Assembly (NCBI RefSeq): GCF_000337135.1 | Contig: NZ_AOIN01000077.1 | Coordinates: forward strand, 1-48,313 | Source: Natrialba chahannaoensis JCM 10990 | Lineage (GTDB): Archaea; Halobacteriota; Halobacteria; Halobacteriales; Natrialbaceae | DNA length: 48,313 nt | Direction of reading: 5' to 3' | Part shown: piece by piece, positions 33,040 through 42,073 of the stretch | Layout: the number at the start of each line of letters is the position of its first letter | How positions within the stretch are numbered: position 1 is the stretch's first letter | Made by a program: the position numbers and the translations under genes | The notes under the pieces: generated by a model | Seen by the model: only the letters and a program-made list of their open reading frames with translations | Databases searched by the model: none | Told to the model about the DNA's origin: nothing

Positions 33040-34236
33040 ATGCGACCCAAACGTCCGATCGCGCTACTCGTGGTTCTCACGGCCGTCGTCGCCGCGTCAG
33101 CAACGGCACCGATCGCGGCCGCCGGCGGCATCGCGGCCGGCAGTCCCGCCGACGCCGCACAGTCGGTCGGCCCAGACGAGACACAGGCAGCACAGCACCC
33201 AGCTATCCATTCCATACTCACACAGGAGGCCGTCTCCTGTGAATACCCACTCGAGTTGACCGACGCGACGGGCGAGACGATCACGCTCGAGGAGGCACCT
33301 GACTCTGTCGTCGCGCTGCAGGCGAGTGACGCCCAGACGATGTACGAGATCGGTGCTGAGGACCGCCTCGACGGCATGCCCTACACCGATGCGACGAGCG
33401 GACTCGACCGCGGTGACCGCGCGGATATCAGTGATGGTTGGGAGGTCAACCACGAACAGGTCATCGCGACCGATCCCGACCTCGTGCTGGCGGCAAACAT
33501 AACAGATGCCGCGGACATCGAGACGCTGCGCGACGAGGCTGGCTTCACCGTCTACCACTTCTCGGAGGCCGAGTCGATCGATGACGTGCGCGAGAACGTC
33601 CAAACGACCGGTGCGCTCGTCGACGAGTGCGCCGGCGCTGAGGAGACGATCGACTGGATGGACGACCAACTCGAGATCGTCGAGACTACACTCGAGGACG
33701 CCGACCGCCCGCTCGTCTACTACACGATGGGTGAGGACGGCATGACCGCGGGCACGGAGACGTTCATCGACGAGATTCTGTCCACGGCCGGACTCGAGAA
33801 CGTCGCCGGGGAAGCGGGCATTACGGGGTATGAGCCGATCAACGCCGAGACGGTCGTCGACGCGGACCCGGAGTGGGTCGTCTACTCGGATGACAGAGAG
33901 CAACCACCGATTCCCGACGCAGCGACCGAGATCACGGCCGTCGAGGAGGATAACGTGATTGCCGTCGACGCGAACCAACTGAACCAGCCGGCACCGCAGG
34001 TCGTGCTGGCGGTCACGTCGATCGTCGAGGAGATCCACCCTGAAGCCTACGACGAGGCGAGCGCCGAACTCGAAGGATCGACGGCGAGCGATGACGATGG
34101 TGCGGGCGACGATGAGGACGGCGAGCCGACAACTGATGACGGAGATGCCGGCGACGACTCGATCCCTGGCTTCGGCGTTGCTGGGGCCCTTGCTGCTGTA
34201 CTCGCGACACTCGGTATTGGCGCGCGACTGCGCTGA
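33040..34236 (+). CDS. btuF: cobalamin-type substrate-binding protein with PGF-CTERM anchor
   Basis: This 398-residue secreted binding protein has an N-terminal Sec-type signal (ALLVVLTAVVAASATAPIAAAGG), then a BtuF/FhuD-type helical-backbone fold (PDSVVALQASDAQTMYEIGAEDRLDG, DPDLVLAANITDAADIETLRDEAGFTVYHF). The C-terminus is a classic haloarchaeal PGF-CTERM: an acidic Asp/Glu/Gly-rich spacer, then PGFGVAGALAAVLATLGIGARLR, which archaeosortase would replace with a lipid anchor. It starts divergently from btuCD and completes the transporter. B12 as ligand is inferred from gene order. Confidence 0.91.
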   Translation: MRPKRPIALLVVLTAVVAASATAPIAAAGGIAAGSPADAAQSVGPDETQAAQHPAIHSILTQEAVSCEYPLELTDATGETITLEEAPDSVVALQASDAQTMYEIGAEDRLDGMPYTDATSGLDRGDRADISDGWEVNHEQVIATDPDLVLAANITDAADIETLRDEAGFTVYHFSEAESIDDVRENVQTTGALVDECAGAEETIDWMDDQLEIVETTLEDADRPLVYYTMGEDGMTAGTETFIDEILSTAGLENVAGEAGITGYEPINAETVVDADPEWVVYSDDREQPPIPDAATEITAVEEDNVIAVDANQLNQPAPQVVLAVTSIVEEIHPEAYDEASAELEGSTASDDDGAGDDEDGEPTTDDGDAGDDSIPGFGVAGALAAVLATLGIGARLR

Positions 34237-34374
34237 CGATCTCAGTGACTGTCTCAGTAGTAGTATCTACGGTTCTGCCGACTACTGTTTTCCCAGCTGG
34301 TTCCGTTTGATTCTGTGAGCCGACGACGAACGAAGTTGAAAAAGGTTTACTCACCTCCCCGCTCAGGAATGAGC

Positions 34375-34656
34375 ATGGTCGAGAACGTTATCTGGCCCGC
34401 CTATCTCGATGCCTCGCTCTCGCGGGCCGACGGACGGCGTGTGTCGGAGGAGTTGGCAGTCGATGAGCCATCAGTCGACGAAATCGCGAAGGCCGTCCAG
34501 CAGATCGGCTACGACGCGACGATCGAGCGCGATAAGGCCTACTCGCGAGAGCCCTGGGCCCAGCGCGGCCGAGTCGTCGTCCGCGGTGCGGAGGACTCGA
34601 CGAAGAACGATCTCGTACAAGCCGTCGCGGCGTATGTCGTGGCGATACGCGAGTGA
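34375..34656 (+). CDS. srp19: signal recognition particle subunit SRP19
   Basis: This 93-residue archaeal SRP19 helps fold 7S RNA so that SRP54 can bind it. The start [23 protein letters not shown] is the conserved strand with the Trp-Pro-Ala-Tyr block, and [13 protein letters not shown] is the RNA-binding region. The ATG at 34375 is preferred; one at 34369 adds MS. It is followed by gar1 after 37 bp, a conserved haloarchaeal pairing of RNA-binding proteins. Confidence 0.95.
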   Translation: MVENVIWPAYLDASLSRADGRRVSEELAVDEPSVDEIAKAVQQIGYDATIERDKAYSREPWAQRGRVVVRGAEDSTKNDLVQAVAAYVVAIRE

Positions 34657-34693
34657 TGGGGCGCTGCGCTGCTGACAACCAACCACACTGCCA

Positions 34694-34942
34694 ATGAAAC
34701 GAATTGGAACAGTCGTCCGAACGGCACAGGGACTCGCGGTGTTGCGAGCGGACGCTACCGACGAGGATGCAACCGACGCACATAGCAACGAAATCGGGAC
34801 GATCGTGCTGGACGACTCGCTCGACGAAGTGGGACGCGTCGTCGATGTCTTTGGACCGGTCGATCAGCCCTATCTGGCGGTGACGCCGGACGCTGGTGTC
34901 CACCTGCCGGCGCTCGTGGGATCGACGCTGTACGCGCGCTGA
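34694..34942 (+). CDS. gar1: H/ACA ribonucleoprotein subunit Gar1
   Basis: This 82-residue Gar1-like protein of the pseudouridylation complex works with Cbf5, Nop10 and L7Ae. The six-stranded barrel pattern is visible: MKRIGTVVRTAQGLAVLRA, IGTIVLDDSLDEVGRVVDVFGPVDQPYLAV, ending GSTLYAR. The Gly-Pro-Val block is typical. It is 37 bp after srp19 and probably cotranscribed. Confidence 0.93.
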   Translation: MKRIGTVVRTAQGLAVLRADATDEDATDAHSNEIGTIVLDDSLDEVGRVVDVFGPVDQPYLAVTPDAGVHLPALVGSTLYAR

Positions 34943-35049
34943 CGAGCGGCGGAGATACCACTCGACTCGAGAGGCCCGAAAGGTAGCAGGTAGGGAACCA
35001 AGAAACAGAGAAGAAAACACCCATACGAGCGCGCGCCAAACCCCGCGCC

Positions 35050-36087
35050 ATGAACGACCGGATTCGGGTCTTCGCCGCCGTCGGAGTGACGGTCTTGCTG
35101 TTTCTCGGCGTCCAGCTCGGCGCGCTGGCGCTCACCGAGCCGTTCTACGAGTCCGGCCACCAGGCCGTCGAGAACCCGGAAGACCCCACTAACAGCGTCG
35201 TCTACGTTGCCATCATCCTCGTCGCAACTGCCCTCATGCTCGCCGCCTTCAAGTACGACCTGCAGGGACTCATCCGCGCGCTGATCATCGGCGTGAGCGT
35301 GATGATTGCCTGGTTCGTCTTCGCTGAACTCGTCCCACCAGTCGTCACAGTCGGCGATGCAGGTGTCAACGTCCTCGCGGTGCTCGCCGCCTTCGGTGTT
35401 GGTGCTGCGCTCCTATTTCATCCGGAGTGGTACGTCATCGACACTGCCGGCGTCCTGATGGGCGCTGGCGCGGCCGCGCTCTTCGGGATTAGCTTCGGGC
35501 TCCTCCCTGCCCTGCTCTTGCTCGCGGTGCTTGCCATCTACGACGCCATCAGTGTCTACGGCACCGAACACATGCTCGATCTCGCGGAGGGCGTCATGGA
35601 TCTCAAAATCCCAGTCGTACTCGTGATTCCCCTGACGCTGTCGTACTCCTACCTGTCCTCGCCTGACGAGTCTGGACAGCCTGCTACATCCAACGACTCT
35701 GCCGACTCCGTCGACGCCGTCGAGTCGTCCGAGTCTGCTGCAACCGAGGTAACTGAGAATACGGACCCAACCGACGAACCCACGCCAGAACCACAGCGCG
35801 ACGCGCTGTTCATCGGCCTCGGCGACGCCGTGATCCCAACCATCCTCGTCGTCAGCGCGGCCTACTTCCTCGACGCGGGCACGCTCGACGTCCCTGGACT
35901 CGCGCTCAACCTCCCCGCACTGGGTGCGATCGTCGGCACGATCGTCGGCCTCGTCGTGCTCATGGCGATGGTCGTTCGCGGACGCGCACACGCCGGGCTC
36001 CCGCTGCTCAACGGCGGTGCAATCGGTGGTTACCTCCTCGGCGCACTCGCAAGCGGGCTCTCGATTGCGACAGCACTCGGGCTGTAG
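35050..36087 (+). CDS. presenilin-like intramembrane aspartyl protease (PSH type)
   Basis: This 345-residue archaeal presenilin/signal peptide peptidase homologue (family A22) should cut proteins within the membrane. The two catalytic aspartates are Asp165 in AIYDAISVYGTEH (the YD motif) and Asp259 in FIGLGDAVIP (the GxGD motif). GLPLLNGG near residue 322 matches the third, PAL-like motif. About nine hydrophobic segments are present. A hydrophilic Ser/Asp/Glu loop (about 204-250) separates the two halves, as in presenilins. Substrates are unknown. It converges with the downstream lipoprotein. Confidence 0.93.
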   Translation: MNDRIRVFAAVGVTVLLFLGVQLGALALTEPFYESGHQAVENPEDPTNSVVYVAIILVATALMLAAFKYDLQGLIRALIIGVSVMIAWFVFAELVPPVVTVGDAGVNVLAVLAAFGVGAALLFHPEWYVIDTAGVLMGAGAAALFGISFGLLPALLLLAVLAIYDAISVYGTEHMLDLAEGVMDLKIPVVLVIPLTLSYSYLSSPDESGQPATSNDSADSVDAVESSESAATEVTENTDPTDEPTPEPQRDALFIGLGDAVIPTILVVSAAYFLDAGTLDVPGLALNLPALGAIVGTIVGLVVLMAMVVRGRAHAGLPLLNGGAIGGYLLGALASGLSIATALGL

Positions 36088-36143
36088 CCGGACTCTAGCT
36101 GCCCCTTGTACTCCCTCAGACACCCTGTTCTCACTCACCCTCC

Positions 36144-36845
36144 TCACTCAACCATCTCCACAGTCGCATCCGAGCCGTACTCGAGTCCACCCACGAGCGC
36201 GTCGACCCGTTCCGTCTCCGGTTCGTCTTGAAACTGCTCCACCTCCGCTGCGTCCGGATACGCACCGACGACGATGAAGAGATCGCTGTCGTGGGTAAAC
36301 GTCGAGATATCGGCACGAACCGGAATCCCGTCCGCACCGTACATCGACGCCTCGCCCTCAAACGTCTCAAGTACGACTGTCTCGCCGAGCGATTCGACAC
36401 TTCGTTCGTCGACGACCATCTCGTTGTCGAGCGAAATCTCGTCGAACTGTTCTTGCACCCGCTGTGCGATTTCGGCGGTCGACATGTCGGCGACCGGGTT
36501 GCACTCCTCGCCGAGCATCTCCACCTGTGGCGTCGTCGCGACGCCGAACAGCCCCGCGTCCGCCTCCGCTGGCCCGTCGCCCAGCACGGCCGACAGCATC
36601 CCCATCGTCCGTGTGTACTCACTCGCGTAGTTCGTCGCCTCGACGGTCTGGCGGGCAACCGTCCGCGTCTCCACGACCTTCTCGGTCCCCTGATAGGCGT
36701 AGCCGGTCTCCTCGAGTGCAGCCGCTGAGACGACCACGGGTGTGGCGGAAAACGAGGTGATGTCTGCGAGCGCGTCGTCGAGACAGCCAGCCATAAGGCC
36801 GAGCCCGCAGACTGCCCCTGCGGCGACGAACTCGCGTCTGTTCAT
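36144..36845 (-). CDS. Tat lipoprotein of DUF6517 type
   Basis: This 233-residue surface lipoprotein has the Tat signal NRREFVAAGAVCGLGLMAGC, with a lipobox ending in Cys, so it should be exported and lipid-anchored. The mature domain includes VETRTVARQTVEATNYASEY, LFGVATTPQVEML and DSDLFIVVGAYP. I associate it with the haloarchaeal DUF6517 family from memory. It lies between the presenilin-like gene and cysS with no clear functional link. The ATG at 36845 is fixed by the signal. Confidence 0.85.
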   Translation of the reverse strand: MNRREFVAAGAVCGLGLMAGCLDDALADITSFSATPVVVSAAALEETGYAYQGTEKVVETRTVARQTVEATNYASEYTRTMGMLSAVLGDGPAEADAGLFGVATTPQVEMLGEECNPVADMSTAEIAQRVQEQFDEISLDNEMVVDERSVESLGETVVLETFEGEASMYGADGIPVRADISTFTHDSDLFIVVGAYPDAAEVEQFQDEPETERVDALVGGLEYGSDATVEMVE

Positions 36846-36948
36846 ACGAACTCGACCACGACCAGTCGCAAAAGAGCAGACCTTGCCATCCCGTGGCCGG
36901 CCCGCGAAATCGCCGTCCGCCGGTTTGGTGTCGCTGTCCGAAGGCCAA

Positions 36949-38445
36949 CTACTCGCCCGACGGTAATCGGTACGTCGGCCCCTCGTCCGTATCCTGCACT
37001 TCGACGCCGAGCGACTCGAGTTCGTCGCGCAGATCGTCGGCGCGTTCGTAGTTACCGTCCGTTCGTTCCTGCTCGCGTACGTCGAGAACGAGATCGACGA
37101 CATCGCCCGCGAGAGCGGCGCTGCCGGTGGTGTCGCCGGTAAAGGAGAGGCCCAGCACGTCCCCGAGCTCCTCGAGTGTGTCGACGGTGCGGCGGAGGCC
37201 GCGGTAGTCGTACTCCGTTCGTCCCTCGAGATGGGCGTTGATCGCCGAGGCGACTGACAGCAGCGCGGACTGTGCTTCACGCGTGTTGAAGTCGTCGTCC
37301 ATCGCCGCGGCAAACTCTTCGTGGGCGTCGTCGACGGCCGTTCGAAGGTCTTCGTCCTCGACTTTCGTTCGTGCCGCCGGCGAGTCGACAGCCTCGACGG
37401 CTCTCTCGTGGGCCCGCTCGAGTTGCTCCCAGCGCTCCTCGGCCTCGGCGATGGTGTCGTCCGAGTAGAGCTGCTGGCTGTTGTACGAACCGGCCGTCAG
37501 GAACGTTCGCATGACGTTCGTTCCCCACTGGTCGACCGCCTCGTCGACGGTGACGAAGTTGCCCAGACTTGAGGACATCTTCTCGTCGGCCATCTGGAAC
37601 AGTTCGCAGTGGAGCCAGTAGTTCGCGAACTGCTGGTCAGTCGCGGCTTCGGACTGTGCGACTTCGTTTTCGTGGTGTGGGAAGACGAGGTCGCGGCCGC
37701 CGACGTGGATGTCGAGCGTCTCGCCCAGGTGGGTCGTGCTCATCGCGGAGCACTCGATGTGCCAGCCGGGGCGACCCTCGCCCCACGGTGAATCCCACGT
37801 GAGAGCGGTCTCGCAGGCGTGTTCGGCGGGTGCAGCGCCCTCGTGGCGGTGTTCCTCTATATCTCCGGGTTCGACGCCGTCGGCCTTCCAAAGCGCGAAG
37901 TCAGCAGAGTTGCGCTTCTCCGAGCGTTCGTCGGGGTCGCCCTGGGATTCGATCTCGTCGAGCTCCTGGTTCGAGAGTTTGCCGTACTCTTCGAAGCTGG
38001 TTACGTCGAAGTAGACCGAGCCGTTAGATTCGTAGGCGTAGCCCTTCTCGACGAGCGTCTCGACGAGGTCGATGATTTCGGGAATGTGCTCGGAAACGCG
38101 CGGGTAGACCTCCGCCCGGAGGAGGTTCAGCGAGCGCATGTCCGCGAGGGTGCGCTCGATGTACGTTTCCGCGACAGCGGCTTCGCCCTCTCCGAGGTTG
38201 TCCTCGCCGACGCGGGCGACGATTTTCTCGTTGATATCGGTGAAGTTCTCGACGTGGCGCACGTCGTAGCCGCGGTACTCGAGCCAGCGGTGCATGACGT
38301 CGACGTGGACCCACGACCGCGCGTGGCCCAGGTGGGGCGGGTCGGAGACCGTCAGGCCACAGTAGTAGAGCAAGACGTTCTCGGGGTCCTGTGGCTCGAA
38401 CGGCTCCTTTTCGCCCGTCAACGTGTTCGTCACGTGCAGGGTCAT
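36949..38445 (-). CDS. cysS: cysteinyl-tRNA synthetase
   Basis: This 498-residue class I synthetase charges tRNA(Cys). The HIGH-type motif is PPHLGHAR (36-43), Cys29 and the GWHIECSAM block supply zinc ligands, and the KMSKS-type motif is EKMSSSLGN. The C-terminal DALR-type helical domain (EEFAAAMDDDFNTREAQSALL) contains the typical DDFN. The ATG at 38445 lies close to 27 bases below a TTAACT element on the minus strand, fitting leaderless transcription. Confidence 0.97.
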   Translation of the reverse strand: MTLHVTNTLTGEKEPFEPQDPENVLLYYCGLTVSDPPHLGHARSWVHVDVMHRWLEYRGYDVRHVENFTDINEKIVARVGEDNLGEGEAAVAETYIERTLADMRSLNLLRAEVYPRVSEHIPEIIDLVETLVEKGYAYESNGSVYFDVTSFEEYGKLSNQELDEIESQGDPDERSEKRNSADFALWKADGVEPGDIEEHRHEGAAPAEHACETALTWDSPWGEGRPGWHIECSAMSTTHLGETLDIHVGGRDLVFPHHENEVAQSEAATDQQFANYWLHCELFQMADEKMSSSLGNFVTVDEAVDQWGTNVMRTFLTAGSYNSQQLYSDDTIAEAEERWEQLERAHERAVEAVDSPAARTKVEDEDLRTAVDDAHEEFAAAMDDDFNTREAQSALLSVASAINAHLEGRTEYDYRGLRRTVDTLEELGDVLGLSFTGDTTGSAALAGDVVDLVLDVREQERTDGNYERADDLRDELESLGVEVQDTDEGPTYRLPSGE

Positions 38446-38638
38446 TGCGAAGGTATACCCGTGGGCCGTAGTTAAGCGCTTATCAATAGCTACGCAATAG
38501 CGGTTTTTGTTGCTTCGTGAGGCCCATTGTGATTACTATAGCGGTTTCACTCCTTTGAACCCACCAATGGCGTTGCTCGAGCACACGGAATGAGCACAGT
38601 ACTCAGCACATCACAAATCACCGATCATACACTTGCTG

Positions 38639-39187
38639 TCACTGATCCGAATCGCTGGGAACCCGCTCCAGCGCCCCCTCCACCGTTCGCACCGCGTTCG
38701 CCCCCTCCCGGCGCTCGACGATCACAATCAGCGTCTCGTTTCCAACGGCGGCCGCAACCGGTTCGATCTCCCTAACGGCGAGGGACTCGAGTGTGGTCGC
38801 CAGCGCGGCAGCGTCGACCGCGCCGGTGGCGTAGATTGCAGTCAGGTCGCCGCCGTTGGAGCCGAAGGCGGTGCCGCCGACGGTGACGAGCGCTGAGCCG
38901 GGGTCGTCGACGGTGCCGATGCTGCTCTCCATGCGAACGCTGACGTCGCGAGCGTCGTGGGTTGCGGCGGGGAGTTCCTCGGCGTAGCGTCGGAGCGCGG
39001 TGGCGATGGCGTCGATGTCGCCGTTGATTTCACCGATTTCGTCGCTGCTCTCGCCAGTCGCTGTCTCCCGCTCGTCGCCCGAGAGAAACCGAGCGGCGGC
39101 AGTGTAGTTCACGATGCCCGCGCGAAGCGCCGTCACGAGGAACGGGTGGGCCTCGACCGCGCGGCGCGTCTCGGCTGCCAGTGACAT
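38639..39187 (-). CDS. haloarchaeal conserved protein with ACT-like C-terminal half
   Basis: This 182-residue protein is of unknown function. The N-terminal part (MSLAAETRRAVEAHPFLVTALRAGIVNYTAAARFLSG) is helical and resembles a small DNA-binding or regulatory domain. The C-terminal half is alpha/beta with strands ALVTVGG, LTAIYATG and ETLIVIVERREG, an ACT-like arrangement. It resembles proteins annotated as DUF7523 in haloarchaea, from memory. It is divergent from the BolA-like gene. The ATG at 39187 is used, since sequence further upstream is low-complexity. Confidence 0.82.
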   Translation of the reverse strand: MSLAAETRRAVEAHPFLVTALRAGIVNYTAAARFLSGDERETATGESSDEIGEINGDIDAIATALRRYAEELPAATHDARDVSVRMESSIGTVDDPGSALVTVGGTAFGSNGGDLTAIYATGAVDAAALATTLESLAVREIEPVAAAVGNETLIVIVERREGANAVRTVEGALERVPSDSDQ

Positions 39188-39323
39188 GTTCGTCACAGTG
39201 CTGGCACGCGGACAGCATAAAGTCGCCGACTGGTGCCCGCGAGTCAATAGTGGTGGCCGCGAGTCGCTTCCAGACGCAGTGCCGACCGGGGCGCTTTTGC
39301 CGCGAGCGCCCAATCTGTCACCT

Positions 39324-39590
39324 ATGAACCCAGCAGACGTCGCGGACCTGATCGAATCGGAACTCGAGGACGCCGACGCAACGGTGCGACCTGCCCGGGA
39401 CAAACACGACGAGGACCATCTCGCGGCGACGGTCATCTCGCCGGCCTTCGAGGGCCAATCGCTGGTCCAGCAACACCAGCAGGTCTACGACGCCCTCGAT
39501 GGCCACATGACGACGGACATTCACGCGCTCGAGCTCTCGACGTACACGCCGGAGGAGTACGAGGAACACGGTGGAGAGGAGGACGAGTAA
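39324..39590 (+). CDS. BolA-like protein
   Basis: This 88-residue BolA/YrbA family protein starts MNPADVADLIESELEDADATVRPARDKHDEDHLAATVISPAFEGQSLVQQHQQVYDAL. The conserved HxxxxVxxxL-type helix is QHQQVYDALDGHM, and the following HALELSTYTPEEY matches the KAL(S/T)xxTPEE end of the family. BolA proteins partner with monothiol glutaredoxins in Fe-S handling. The C-terminus is acidic. The ATG at 39324 matches family length. Confidence 0.9.
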   Translation: MNPADVADLIESELEDADATVRPARDKHDEDHLAATVISPAFEGQSLVQQHQQVYDALDGHMTTDIHALELSTYTPEEYEEHGGEEDE

Positions 39591-39666
39591 AATTTCCTCC
39601 CGAGTGAACACTCACCGATCGAAACAGAACCGTAGGATTCTCCTGCTCGCCTGATAGGATACTGCT

Positions 39667-40128
39667 ATGGAATCACTACACCCCCGGATCAGACTGCTCT
39701 GGATCGCCCAAGCTGCGATTCTGGCAATCATCCTCGGGATCGTTCTCGCCGCCATCGACCCGTGGCTCCTCGAGATTCCGACCGTCGCCCAGGTTGGCGT
39801 CGTCATTGTCGGAATCGCCCTCGGGCTCGCCTACGCCGTTCGGCTCTACCAGGTCTGGCAGTTTGAACTCCAGCCCGACGCGCTCTACTTAGAACGTGGC
39901 GTCATCACGTTCGTCGAAACCGCCGTCCCGTTCGTGCGCGTCCAGCACGTCGACACCCAGTTTGGCCCGATCGAGCGCGCACTCGGCCTCTCGAGTGTCG
40001 TCGTCTACACGGCAGGGTCGCGCAACGCCGACGTTCGGATTCCGGGGTTGACGCCGGATCGAGCGCGTGAGCTACAGGATACCCTCCGCGACCTCGCCGT
40101 CGAGAGCGAGGCCGACGACGCGGTCTGA
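39667..40128 (+). CDS. bacterial-PH-domain membrane protein (YdbS-like)
   Basis: This 153-residue protein has two hydrophobic segments (about residues 9-29 and 39-58), followed by one bPH2 domain: WQFELQPDALYLERGVITFVETAVPFVRVQHVDTQFGPIERALGLSSVVVYTAG. This is the small YdbS-type partner usually found next to a larger multi-PH YdbT-type protein, as here, where only five bases separate the genes. Their biochemical role is unclear; effects on membrane proteins or envelope stress are proposed in bacteria. Confidence 0.9.
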   Translation: MESLHPRIRLLWIAQAAILAIILGIVLAAIDPWLLEIPTVAQVGVVIVGIALGLAYAVRLYQVWQFELQPDALYLERGVITFVETAVPFVRVQHVDTQFGPIERALGLSSVVVYTAGSRNADVRIPGLTPDRARELQDTLRDLAVESEADDAV

Positions 40129-40133
40129 TCGCT

Positions 40134-42053
40134 ATGGCTCCGACTATGAATCGACTCCATCCGCTTAGTGCGGTCACATATGCCCTCCAGTATGGCTTTC
40201 TCTGGCTCTGGATTCCGGTCGTCCTCCTGCTCGTGCTCGCAGGGGCGTTCGACCCGATCAGCGGTGCCTGGGTGCCGTTCGCCGCGCCGTTTGGTTTTCT
40301 TGCGGGCGTCGCCTACGGGATCGCCTACTACTACCGCTTTGGCTACGAGATCACATCTGACACCGTCGACGTCTCGTCGGGCGTGTTTGCCCGCCGCTCC
40401 CGTGAGATTCCCTACGGCCGCATCCAGAACGTCGACATCAGACAGGGCGTCCTCCAGCGGCTGCTCAATCTCGCAATCGTCTCGATCGAGACCGCCGGCG
40501 GTGGCGCTAGCGAAGCGACACTGAACTTCGTCAGCGAAGCCGAAGCAACCCGCCTCCAGCGCGAGATCCGTCGGCGAACGGCTGCTGCGCGCGAGCGCCG
40601 TAGAGCGGAGAAAAAGGGTACGACGGGTGGGGTCGACACTGACACTGAGGCTGAGACCGAGACCGAGACCGAGACCGAGAACGAGGTCGATGACGCTGCG
40701 AGCGATGCCGACGCAGACACCTCTTCAGCACCAACCGACGCCTCTCGACAGCCAGACTCGCGTGAGCGCCGTGACCAACACGACCTCTGGGATCATCCAC
40801 TCGAGTCCGGTCCGGATCCAGCTGATGAGCCGGATGCAGAGCCAGCGGCCGAAGCTGGACTAGAGACCGATCACGACCGGCTCGGGCCGCAACCAGTCGA
40901 TGCAGTCGATGACGATGAGTACGATACGTTCGATGAATTCGACGACGGTGACGGATTTGACGAGCATGCTGACCGCGACGACCGCAACGAGTTCGATGAA
41001 TTCGGCCACCCGCAGAAACAGCCGCTGTTCGACCTGCAGGCCCGCGAGTTGCTGCTCTACTCGTTCACGTCGATCCGAGCAGCGGCGGTTGCGGGTGTGC
41101 TTTTCGTCTTCTTCCTGGGAACCGATCTGGTCTTCGACTACCTGCTGACGGTCGCACAACCGGTCGGTGGGCCGGAGGACCTCGGAACCGGGACACCGAC
41201 GAATTACGGCATCCTGACGATTGTCTCGTTGCTCAACGGTATTGTCATCACCTACGTCTTGAGCGTGGCCTACACGTTCGCGACGTACTACGACTTCCGC
41301 CTCGGTCGCGTCGACGAGGACTTCGTCTACGAGCGCGGGCTGCTCCAGCGCTACAGCGGCTCGATCCCGGCAGAGAAGGTCCAGTCCGTGACGGTCACGG
41401 ACAACCCACTCCAGCGCTTGATCGGCTACGCCGGTCTCTGGGTCGAGACCGCCGGCTACGGCCCCGAGAGCAACGGCGGCAGTCAGTCTGCCGTCCCGCT
41501 GGCCGAGAAAGCGCGCGTCTACACGTTCACCGAGAACCTGACCGGCGTCGAGACGCCGAAGTTCGAACAACTCCCCAAGCTCGCACGCCGGCGCTATCTC
41601 GCGCGATACTCCATCATCGCTGGCGTCATCGTCGCCATCGCGTTCGGGATCACGCAGGTGACCGTCCTCGAGCGCTGGTATCTCGCGGCCATCGTCTTCG
41701 CCGCGGTGCCGCCGGCGGCACACCTGCGGTACGTCAACCTCGGCTACTACGTCGGTGAGGACCATCTCGTGGTTCGGCGCGGCTTCTGGAAGCGACAGAC
41801 AACCGTGATCCCGTACTACCGAATTCAGACGGTGTCGACGCGCCGGTCGATCTTCCAGCGTCGACTCGGTCTCGCTTCGCTCGTGATCGACACGGCGAGT
41901 TCGCGGACGATGGTTCGCGGCACGCCGACGATTTACGACGAGGAACTCGGGGATGCCCGAGATGTCCACGGCGAGTGTCGTGAGCGGCTCCAGACGGCAC
42001 TCCGTAAGCGGGCGGAGTCCGACGACCTCGGCGTTTCGGTGGATTTTACCTGA
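40134..42053 (+). CDS. large membrane protein with three bacterial PH domains (YdbT-like)
   Basis: This 639-residue protein has pairs of membrane helices, each followed by a bPH2 domain. The PH blocks begin near residue 61 (EITSDTVDVSSGVFARRSREIPYGRIQNVDI), residue 390 (VDEDFVYERGLLQRYSGSIPAEKVQSVTV) and residue 540 (VGEDHLVVRRGFWKRQTTVIPYYRIQTVS). Between the first domain and the second helix pair is a ~130-residue acidic insert (Thr-Glu and Asp-rich), coded in part by GAGACC repeats. The gene follows its small partner by five bases. The role is unknown, but the pair is a conserved unit. Confidence 0.9.
   Translation: MAPTMNRLHPLSAVTYALQYGFLWLWIPVVLLLVLAGAFDPISGAWVPFAAPFGFLAGVAYGIAYYYRFGYEITSDTVDVSSGVFARRSREIPYGRIQNVDIRQGVLQRLLNLAIVSIETAGGGASEATLNFVSEAEATRLQREIRRRTAAARERRRAEKKGTTGGVDTDTEAETETETETENEVDDAASDADADTSSAPTDASRQPDSRERRDQHDLWDHPLESGPDPADEPDAEPAAEAGLETDHDRLGPQPVDAVDDDEYDTFDEFDDGDGFDEHADRDDRNEFDEFGHPQKQPLFDLQARELLLYSFTSIRAAAVAGVLFVFFLGTDLVFDYLLTVAQPVGGPEDLGTGTPTNYGILTIVSLLNGIVITYVLSVAYTFATYYDFRLGRVDEDFVYERGLLQRYSGSIPAEKVQSVTVTDNPLQRLIGYAGLWVETAGYGPESNGGSQSAVPLAEKARVYTFTENLTGVETPKFEQLPKLARRRYLARYSIIAGVIVAIAFGITQVTVLERWYLAAIVFAAVPPAAHLRYVNLGYYVGEDHLVVRRGFWKRQTTVIPYYRIQTVSTRRSIFQRRLGLASLVIDTASSRTMVRGTPTIYDEELGDARDVHGECRERLQTALRKRAESDDLGVSVDFT
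40641..40689. repeat. GAGACC hexamer repeat in the PH-domain gene
   Basis: Tandem GAGACC-like hexamers encode a Thr-Glu run in the acidic insert of the large PH-domain protein. Confidence 0.75.
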
Positions 42054-42073
42054 CCGGACGCAAGGCTCAGCGT

